Origin: JADJDM01 sp044352985 | Lineage (GTDB): Bacteria > Bacteroidota > Bacteroidia > B-17B0 > Aurantibacillaceae | Assembly (NCBI GenBank): GCA_044352985.1 | Contig: JBILCU010000001.1 | Coordinates: 1 to 64,000 of the forward strand | DNA: 64,000 bases | Direction: 5' to 3' | Shown here: in pieces, positions 55,601-59,035 of the stretch | How the letters are laid out: every line of letters starts with the position of its first letter | Position numbering within the stretch: the stretch's first letter is position 1 | Made by a program: the position numbers and the translations under genes | Notes under the pieces: generated by a model | The model's database searches: none | Seen by the model: only the letters and a program-made list of their open reading frames with translations | Told to the model about the DNA's origin: nothing

Positions 55601-57573
55601 TTAGTTGTTGTTAATGCTACATCATTTGGACCGGGTATATTGGCAATATTTGCTGTTACTGAATAGGTACAAGCGTTTGCATCTTTAACGGTTACAGTAT
55701 AAGTGCCAGGGCTAACTGATGGAAAACTGGTAGTGGTTGTGAACGTTGTTGAAATAGTAGAAACAGAATACGTATAAGGAAAAGTACCTGCTGTTGGACC
55801 AGATGGTGCAACTATGGTTAAACTTCCTGTTGGATTACCACAAAGTGCATTAGTAGTATTTACAGTTAATGCGCTTGGCCCTGCTGTATTACCTACTACT
55901 ATTGTTCCGGTTAAAGGACAACCAAATGGATCTTTCACAACATAAGTATATGTTGCTGCTAATAAATTGGTATAGTTAGTTGTTGATGAAAAAGTAGCTC
56001 CATTATTATTAAAAGCATAAGTAAATGGCCCCGTACCTGTTGTTGGTGTTTGTAAAGTAACTGAGCCATTTGATAAACCACAAGTTGATTTTACTGAAGA
56101 TGCCCTTGGGCCTGAAGGACCAGGGGTGTTCCCAATGGTGACGGTTTTTGTAAAAGTACACCCATTGTTATCTTTAACTGTAACCGTATAAGTACCAGGG
56201 GGCACTGCATTAAATGAACTGCTAGTTGTAAATGGGAAACTGGTAGTAGAAGATTGTGCGGAATAGGTGTAAGGTATAGTTCCTCCTACAACATTACTTA
56301 CAGCAATTGTTCCATCTGCCTGATTACAATGTGCTGTTGTAGAAGCTAAAGTAAAGTCAGTCGGGCCTAAAATCGTCTGAAGCGTGATTGTAGATGAGTT
56401 AGCACAAGCATTCGCGTCTCTTATAAAAACGGTATATGTTCCAGCAGCTAAATTGGTATAATCTTGTAATGGGCCAAAATTTATATTATCAATACTATAC
56501 TGATAATCTGGTGTTCCGCCAGTTGCAGGATTAACTAAAATAGATCGAGTTGAACAATTAGGATAATCTGCTGTTAGAGTAGGTTGATTAGGTTGTGGGA
56601 AAACACTTACAGGCCTTGTTTCAATGTCTGTACAAGTTCCAAGAGTTACCTGATGGGTTACGGTGTAAGTACCTGGAGTATTCCATGTAACTGCTGCAGG
56701 ATTCACACTACTGCTACTCGTAACAGGGGAAGCACTTGGAAAAGTCCAAGAATGAGTCCCATTTTGATTCCCGGTACTCGAAAACAAAAAGGAGTTCCCA
56801 GTTAAACATTGATTAGCCGGAGAATAAAAGTTTGCGCTAGGTGCTGGATTTACAATAATTTTATATGTAAAAGGAGTTGTCCTGCAAGAGCCTACTACGG
56901 GAGTAACCGTTACTGTAGATGTTAAGGTAGTTTGAGGATTAGTTGTATTTTGAGCAGTAAACGAACCAATGTTACCTGTTCCTGAGGAAAATGGCAATCC
57001 AATTTGCAGTGCGTTTGATGCCGTCCAAGTATAATTACCTAAATTGGATGCGGAATTGATAAAATTTGAGTTTTGTACTACCTCTCCGGAACAAACTGTA
57101 ACATCACTTTGCTGTGCCAACTGATTTACAGTAATTGAAATTGGTCCAGTATTCTGTAAACATATATTAAACCAATGCGGTCCAGGTCCAACTAAACATA
57201 TATCTTCACCAACTGCATAAGTAGGAGTTGTTGTACAAGTTGACCTTCTTATTGTTACAGGAACCGCAGAACCGTTAACAACAAAATCAACACCTACACC
57301 ATTTTGCTGTGCTGATAGCGATGATTGATCTAATTTTACTGAAAAAGTATAACAATTGTAGGCCGAATTTGTGGAAAATCCACAACATTCGCCAACACCA
57401 GCAGCCAAATTACTAAAGGTTATAGAATTATTCGTTGTAGTTGTGAAATCAGCAGTATATGTTGTAACCGTACCATTACAAGTAAAAGGCGACTGAGACT
57501 TACCAGAGCTAGGTAATAAAATCAAAAAAACAATTAAACCAAAAAGAAATTTATAGAAACTACCTAATCTCAT
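40606..57573 (-). CDS. Giant SprB-like repeat adhesin with CHU_C/T9SS type B C-terminus
   Basis: 5655 residues, over a quarter of the window. Order: signal peptide (1-27, ...LPSSGKSQ); an N-terminal domain (28-160); Ig/PKD-like domains (to about 328); about 45 units of 76-82 residues (about 329-3895), each with a Cys near a T..(S/A)TCG..NG.I.IG core, a VTGGT.PYTYSV strand and a second Cys in YTVTVKDAN.CTYSV; about 17 classical SprB-type repeats (about 3896-5270, GGTPPYTY.W...AG.YTVTVTDANGC....ITQP); two Ig-like and two PKD domains (AYEWTFGDGTFG, VTYLWNFDDS); and a CHU_C C-terminus (about 5562-5655, VFVPNAFTPNRDKKNDVF...RWGSLVFQT...). The C-terminus is the gliding-motility/T9SS type B sort signal. 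It resembles F. johnsoniae SprB (about 6500 residues) in design, but no sprF/porP gene follows, so I do not name it sprB. Likely a long surface filament for adhesion or gliding. Confidence 0.93.
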   Translation of the reverse strand: MRLGSFYKFLFGLIVFLILLPSSGKSQSPFTCNGTVTTYTADFTTTTNNSITFSNLAAGVGECCGFSTNSAYNCYTFSVKLDQSSLSAQQNGVGVDFVVNGSAVPVTIRRSTCTTTPTYAVGEDICLVGPGPHWFNICLQNTGPISITVNQLAQQSDVTVCSGEVVQNSNFINSASNLGNYTWTASNALQIGLPFSSGTGNIGSFTAQNTTNPQTTLTSTVTVTPVVGSCRTTPFTYKIIVNPAPSANFYSPANQCLTGNSFLFSSTGNQNGTHSWTFPSASPVTSSSSVNPAAVTWNTPGTYTVTHQVTLGTCTDIETRPVSVFPQPNQPTLTADYPNCSTRSILVNPATGGTPDYQYSIDNINFGPLQDYTNLAAGTYTVFIRDANACANSSTITLQTILGPTDFTLASTTAHCNQADGTIAVSNVVGGTIPYTYSAQSSTTSFPFTTSSSFNAVPPGTYTVTVKDNNGCTFTKTVTIGNTPGPSGPRASSVKSTCGLSNGSVTLQTPTTGTGPFTYAFNNNGATFSSTTNYTNLLAATYTYVVKDPFGCPLTGTIVVGNTAGPSALTVNTTNALCGNPTGSLTIVAPSGPTAGTFPYTYSVSTISTTFTTTTSFPSVSPGTYTVTVKDANACTYSVTANIANIPGPNDVALTTTNSTCGNPNGAITIGVVTGGTSPYTYSVTSVSAGYSSTTSYTNVSANTYTVNVKDANNCVYSETFTVSNTSGPTAVATTTTAATCGNNNGSITLGAVTGGVAPYTYSVSTVSASFGSATSFPNLAGGNYTVSIRDANACTYSVSVNVPTAAATTSVAVTTTNSTCGNANGIITIGAVTGGTSPFTYSVSSLAASYSTTTSYTNATAATYTVSVKDASGCVFTRTVAVSNTAGPTNVVLSSTNSTCGNANGTISIGSVTGGTSPFTYSVVSLSASYTSSTSYTNAAATTYSVNVKDANGCVFTKTVAVTNTAGPTAIATTTTSATCGSTNGSLTIGATTGGSTPFTYSFNGGTYSSTTSYTNLAASIYTVSVKDANNCTYSVTTTISNSNGPTSLVTNTTAATCGNNNGSISLGAVTGGVSPYTYSVSSVSASFASATSFPNLAGGTYTISVRDANTCTYSVTATVPSGNAPTSVSVTTTNSTCGASNGIINIGAVTGGTSPYTYSITTISTAFTSATSYTGVAAASYTLSVKDANNCIYTTPVILSNTGGPTAAVITPTSATCGNNNGSFTIGAITGGTSPYTYSVNPGSSGFTSTTSYGSINSGTYSVTVKDANGCTYSVTTNVLNSGGPTNVALSSTNSTCGNANGVITIGAVTGGTLPFTYSVVSLSAGYTATTSYTNAAATTYSVNVKDANGCVFTKTVTVSNTAGPTAQTVTTTSATCGSSNGSLTIGATTGGIGSFTYSFNGGAFSGTTNYPSLAASIYTITVKDGNNCTYSVSATVSNTNGPSSIVTNTTAATCGNNNGSLTLGAVTGGVNPYTYSVSTVSGSFGSTTNFPNLAGGTYTITVRDANTCSYSVTATVPSGNAPTSVSVTTTNSTCGASNGIINIGAVSGGTSPYTYSLTTLSSGFTSTTSYTGVPASSYTLSVKDANNCTYTTSVTVSNTGGPSAAAITPTSATCGNANGSFTIGAITGGTSPYTYSVNPGSTGFTSTTTYGSLSSGTYSVTVKDANACTFSVTTTVNNAGGPSNLNVSTTNSTCGSATGTLTIGLVTGGTSPFTYSVSTLSTSFSSTTLFTNVASATYTVTVKDANLCTYSITATVGNTSGPSALAVTTSNSTCGSSNGGITIGAVTGGITPYTYSVSSISGSFGATTNFTNVAPNNYTVTVKDANACTFSVTTTVSNTGGPSAIDIVKTNATCGNNNGTISLGVVTGGISPYTYSLSTVSGSFNSITSFTGLAAATYTISVKDANNCTYTVTSTVSQLNSPTNVAVTNSSSTCGNANGVVTIGAVTGGTSPYTYSVTSSSSTYSSTTSYTNVVAGTQTVTVKDANNCTYTVTTTFSNIAGPTNLALTFTNSTCGNAVGVIQAGSVTGGTAPYTYSLSPGAQPYSSNTAFNNIAAGNYTVTVKDANSCTFDATVSVGNSNGPTGITVNTTNSICGSTTGTLDIAAVTGGTSPYTYSVSPGPGGFNGTTNFTSLAAGNYLVTVRDNNTCTFSITATVSNTSGPTALALTSTNSTCGNSNGAINVGAVTNGTAPFTYSVVGVSSTFSATTSYTGLSSGTYQVIVRDNNLCTHTASVTVDNTSGPSAMLVTAQNSTCGNSNGSLTIVSVTGGTAAYNYSLNNGVFNSTTSYTGLAQGTFTVTVRDVNACTYSTSVIVANAGRPTGQDFTTTPTACGSNTGVVVFGTTTGGNGIYTYSFNGSGFTSNTTYSGLAAGNYIATVKDGNNCSYSENVSVSTAASPTDLIVNSINATCSQSNGAISLGAVTGGTAPYTYSVSTITTGFVNNTSYTNLSPGTFTITVRDANACTYSVTTSFVNNAGPTALIVTPTNSTCGNSNGSIAIGNVTGGSAPFTYSVSNVTATYTSTTSYSNLSNGTYTVFVKDANACTYSISTTISNVAGPSGLNVTTANSTCGQANGTITIGNVSGGTPSYTYSVSTISSVFSTTTTFTNVLSGTYTVLVQDANLCTYSVSAVVSNAAAASTMNISKVDATCGLANGSFNITSVSGGTPPFQYSVNNGPFNSTILYTNLSAGTYTVVVRDNNNCTLTNSVVINGFTGPSDQDFTIVPSSCSSSTGSVLFGATTGGNGVISYSFNGTSFTGTTLYTSVAAGTYVATVKDGNNCQHSETVVVPNTSSATDIVITKTDATCGLTNGSISLGAVTGGTAPYTYSVSTVTPTYSSVNSFSNLSSGTYTISVKDANACTYSVSTTLTSNPGPSDISISNSTSTCGSSNGTITISSVTGGTAPYTYSVSAITSSFVSGSIISNVPGGTYTVTVKDANNCTYSGTTTVNNIAGSTAIAVTTTNSTCGQSNGALSIGAVTGGSLPYTYSVSTLSGTFNSTTSYANIPSGVYTVTVRDNSLCTYSVTATVSDASAPASISVVKTDAICGVNNGTINITSVNGGTPSYLYSVNGAIHNATNNYSNLSAGTYSISIIDANNCTYTTTIIVDNFVGPTDQVVSSTNSNCDANTGSITLGATTGGFGVIQYSLNNSSYSGLTSYSNLAQGTYTVYVKDGNNCVFTKTISVGVFSSPFGMTITPANATCGLANGSVTVGSITGGTAPYTYSVSPGVGVYTSSPTLSGISGGTYTVTVKDANGCTFSSSSSLSDIPGPTAASVSTTNAICGSYNGTITVDGVTSFGSTSYQYAVNGGLFGSSNTFTGIAPGTYTVVTKDGNNCTVSNTVTVTDGGGITSFSLTPTNTNCGAAFGSIAVSNVVGGAQILTYSIDGVNFQTSDVFPNLLPNTYTITVKDNNNCSRSQNTVVSDSPGPADFILSSTNANCGGSDGTLTIGAVVGGTGPGYTYSVNNSAFTSTTSYTSLITGTYTVTVKDINGCSFTKTISVGSSPGPSSINLTSTNPTCGNSNASIVINSVPGAAGTVSYSLNNAVYSSSNSYTNLLAGTYTVSVKDGNNCVFTRTLVLNNVAGPSDFNATVSNSFCSASSGSIQIGVVVGGTGPTFTYSINNGPLTNANSFQTLGPGTYTLTVADANTCTYSKTVSITTVSGPTDIDFLIDTASCGLANGSITISNVTGGAGAYQYAINGGANQFSNAFNLVLPLTHTVLVTDANGCTYQETINVPNLTGPYAQQISTVNSVCGQINGVVNIGITNGGTAPYQFSFDGSTLSTTTSYTTSPGTHTVIVSDANACTFTVTPLVVDIAGPVSFNFTLDSTNCGNPNGSISINGIVSGTIPFQYSTNGTTFQSSNNFTNLLAGGYTVTVKDANGCIKEQSTILPDLGTPVVVIQSKRNVTCFGNSNGSLTVSGSGGQRPYVFSLNNGQVNGSGIFNNLAPGNYTITITDAGNCTSTATFEITSPSAPLEASIGSTTDVLCNGASSGSAMVSQTGGVSPYMYALNGGLYSTTNQFTSLSAATYSVSVKDDNGCIVVVPFTITQPGLINLVMTSVNTTCSANNGTASVAPSGGVPPFTYSWSGGGGTNSTTGPLPVGNYTVTVTDANSCTQTNSVTISLTQNNPAVFSTVRNVTCNGLSDGLLTVSAGQGFTPPFNYTWSSNANTGNQATASGLGIGSYSVTVLDANGCSSTVFASISEPLALNINFSATNVSCNNGIDGTITANVTGGTTPYLYSWSPGLANTSTASGLSAGTYTLEVNDANGCRIVRTRSITEPSVIVPIPVVTSPNCQQANGSISLTASGGAGGYSYAINGGNFGIGAFNGLIAATYTVSVKDQNNCVVSAPVSLVDINGPTATITSSSNNTCFGGNNGSATVLASGGTPPYTYFWTPSSQVQPTAVNLAAGIYGVTVRDNQGCAASASIVITQPDSFFVNTSGINPRCNGQSNGSAIASAGGGVSPYVYQWQVVNAPAGPSITGLSFGSHTITVTDANGCVVRNTVNLSNPSLFTANIAKTIPSCNGLCDGSATVTSTNGVGSLVYQWNDPNNQTTQTASGLCAGSYTVSITDFNGCIASAAVTLSEPAVLVSALANVNNISCSGVCNGSAEVIASGGTPPYAYDWTNGSTSSTVSGLCATTYSAEVTDSKGCVAVSVLQVSSPAPLTLDVSSTDILCHGQCTGTATATFGGGTAPYSFNWFPSLATVYNPTALCEGIHSVTITDANGCQLTDTTLINEPAPFTASTNVIGNNLCNQSNGSAQVLVTGGTSPFIYDWNNGGSTAIISSLQGGVYSVDVTDANGCIASAIANVNDLPAPLLTLISSDNISCFGLNDGTANVSVSGGTAPISQTWLLPTNLNANPDQSGNGLWPGDNVLEVVDAAGCVSSITVPITEPLQLVGNIGGLINVSCYNYNDGSASMLVTGGTSPYSYTWNDPANQVSATAVGLPAGTFICQVVDDNGCTVSDSILINQPPSFLINVNAITNVRCYGDNDGSISITASGGSPSYTYSWSPNTVGNGPQINNLTGGSYTLTVTDNRGCNITADYFVSQPDSFNIVSTIDPSICTSPNASITINVTGATPPFIFQWNDPNLQTSNTATGLVAPANYNCLITDSRGCTKVFSATTTDIPAPSIDSIISTPVRCYGGQDGTLTVYAQVSTGGGNLSYQWLNSSSVIIGNGSFQGGLPLGTYSIVITDGNGCTVTGSGNVTQPFPLAITVSQNQTACNGQTLGIYASAGNGTPPYTYTWSGAGTGLNGPGIHNVLFTNTTTTSDVQLFNVTATDANNCPAVSGQFFVTVLPKISIVASDNNACFGQNVTLSAFASGGDGAPYEFFWATSPPQTQTGSSSTISIPVLSLTPQSYNLLVSDGCSTSEMTVVDVIPNPKPIPAITAINTQGCEDLDVSFTGSAGTGIIGTAYEWTFGDGTFGLGENTTHIYSLDSLVSDTFDVQLVVTSNLGCKDTLLMEDYVIVYPKPVADFITMPSSATEFDPYFEFYNYSLLGVTYLWNFDDSLSNANTATTTNSSHYYLSTGYYNPQLIAVTDRGCRDTISKSVFIEPQFTVFVPNAFTPNRDKKNDVFIPVGIGMDAERYLFQIFDRWGSLVFQTTDPTEGWTGLTTNGVDYFAEDVYIWKLETYDLNGNKIDRKGRLTLVR
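52528..53721 (-). repeat. Five-unit super-repeat, copy B
   Basis: Residues 1285-1682, opening GGPTNVALSSTNSTCG. It has the same length (1194 bp) as copy A and directly abuts it. Distinctive unit features recur in the same order: SVVSLSA, SFNGG, NFPNLAGG/SFPNLAGG, NAPTSVSVTTTNSTCGASNG, and SVNPGS. Confidence 0.85.
53722..54915 (-). repeat. Five-unit super-repeat, copy A
   Basis: Residues 887-1284 (398 codons), five consecutive 80-residue units opening AGPTNVVLSSTNSTCG. Each unit pairs in order with the unit 398 codons later; the first pair differs at about 11 of 80 positions. Confidence 0.85.
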
Positions 57574-57689
57574 CTGAAAATTTTAAATGTAAATTTAATG
57601 AAATAATTTACAATTAACAAGTTCCTAACAGAAATTATTAGTTAAGTTTTTAGTAAGCCAGTTTTAATAACTTTTATTTGAACAACTCG

Positions 57690-58949
57690 TTATAAACCCA
57701 ATAAAACCTCTTCAGGCTGTTTTCCGCCAAACAACATTCTGCTTGGATCTTCCAACATTTCTTTTACTTTAACTAAGAATCCAACGCTTTCTCTGCCATC
57801 AATGATGCGGTGATCGTAACTCAAGGCTACATACATCATCGGACGAATTACTACTTGTCCGTTAACTGCCATTGGGCGCTCTACCACGTTGTGCATTCCT
57901 AAAATAGCACTTTGCGGCGGGTTAATAATTGGTGTACTCATCATGGAGCCAAAAACTCCTCCATTAGTAATGGTAAAGGTTCCACCTTCCATATCCGGAA
58001 TGGTTAATTTTCCATCACGTGCTTTAACAGCTAATTCTTTAATGCCTGCTTCAATCTGAGCTAAACTCATTTGTTCTGCATTACGCAAAACTGGAACCAT
58101 CAATCCTTTTGGAGCGCTTACTGCAATTCCGATATCACAATATTTATGATAAATAATTTCCTCACCATTTATCATAGCATTTACTGCCGGGAAATGATAC
58201 AATGCTTCAGTTACTGCTTTGGTAAAGAAACTCATAAAACCAATATTGGTTCCATATTTTTTAGTAAATGCTTCTTTGTATTTTGCACGAACAGCATAAA
58301 TGCCACTCATGTCTACTTCGTTAAACGTGGTAAGCATGGCTGTTTCGTTTTTTACAGCTACTAAACGTTTAGCAACTGTTTTACGAAGTGCAGTCATTTT
58401 TTGCGAATCTTTATCTCTTCCACCTTTCCATGAATTAGAAAGCACCTCAACTGCTGTTGGTAATCCATTTGATAAAGCGGCCAACACATCTTGCTTGATT
58501 ATTCTGCCATCTTTTCCGGTACCATTAATCTGACCGGATTTGATATTGTTTTCAGCCATCAATTTAGCTGCGCTTGGGCTTGGAGTTCCAGTAGCATAAG
58601 AAGACTTCTCGACTACGCTCGAAGTTGAGCTTGTCGAAGAGTCTTTTTTAGGTTCTGCTTTTACCTCTTCTTTTTTAACCTCAACAACTTCAGCTTTTGC
58701 TTCAGGTTTAAAGGAAGTGTCAATTTTTACTACCACCTGCCCTACTTTCACCGTGTCACCTTCTGCAGCTAATACTTCTATTTTCCCGCTTTCTTCTGCA
58801 TTTAAGGTTAAAGTTGCTTTGTCAGAATCAATTTCTGCTAACACTTCATCTTTTTCTACTATATCGCCGGTTTGTTTTACCCAACGTGCAATGGTTACTT
58901 CGGTAATTGATTCTCCGGGGCTAGGTACTTTTAATTCTACTATTGCCAT
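57690..58949 (-). CDS. odhB: 2-oxoglutarate dehydrogenase E2 (dihydrolipoyl succinyltransferase)
   Basis: 419 residues. The N-terminal lipoyl domain carries Lys44 in EIDSDKATLTL. A charged/serine linker (about 78-118) leads to the E3-binding domain (SPSAAKLMAENNI...GTGKDGRIIKQDVL), and the C-terminal acyltransferase domain ends with HRIIDGRESVGF (His380, Asp384 catalytic). It transfers succinyl groups to CoA in the TCA cycle. It lies 86 bases downstream of odhA on the same strand, as usual. Part of the linker (KKDSSTSSTSSVVEKSSYAT) is encoded by an imperfect palindrome at 58602-58644. Often called sucB. Confidence 0.95.
   Translation of the reverse strand: MAIVELKVPSPGESITEVTIARWVKQTGDIVEKDEVLAEIDSDKATLTLNAEESGKIEVLAAEGDTVKVGQVVVKIDTSFKPEAKAEVVEVKKEEVKAEPKKDSSTSSTSSVVEKSSYATGTPSPSAAKLMAENNIKSGQINGTGKDGRIIKQDVLAALSNGLPTAVEVLSNSWKGGRDKDSQKMTALRKTVAKRLVAVKNETAMLTTFNEVDMSGIYAVRAKYKEAFTKKYGTNIGFMSFFTKAVTEALYHFPAVNAMINGEEIIYHKYCDIGIAVSAPKGLMVPVLRNAEQMSLAQIEAGIKELAVKARDGKLTIPDMEGGTFTITNGGVFGSMMSTPIINPPQSAILGMHNVVERPMAVNGQVVIRPMMYVALSYDHRIIDGRESVGFLVKVKEMLEDPSRMLFGGKQPEEVLLGL
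58602..58644. repeat. Palindromic element inside the odhB linker
   Basis: A 43-base imperfect palindrome: outer arms AGACTTCTCGAC/GTCGAAGAGTCT, inner arms GCTC/GAGC around GAAGTT. It is in frame and encodes about residues 102-116, a Ser/Thr/Val stretch of the flexible linker. It looks like the intergenic CTTCGAC...GTCGAAG type palindromes seen in Bacteroidota genomes. Confidence 0.6.
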
Positions 58950-59035
58950 AATTTATTTAAAATTTAAGATTTATGAAGTTAGATTTATTATAAAACAATT
59001 ATTGTAATTCTTTATTTAAAATCTGAATTCTAAAA

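Larger units (their letters stand above)
45890..56595 (-). repeat. Coding tandem array of about 45 units of roughly 240 bp
   Basis: The first repeat class of the giant gene: units of about 228-246 bp in uninterrupted succession, boundaries set by a (S/A/G/P)GP(T/S) linker. Units differ by small in-frame changes only. I counted 45 by hand; the edge units are more diverged, so the count may be off by one or two. Confidence 0.85.

Noticed and set aside
40606..57573. Reading the 240-bp periodicity as a CRISPR or satellite array
   Set aside because: Units are in frame, diverged and code for a domain with conserved Cys, Gly and aromatic residues; there are no identical repeats with spacers.
40606..57573. 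Naming the giant gene sprB
   Set aside because: The domain design fits, but the expected sprC/sprD/sprF neighbours are absent and gliding is not shown.
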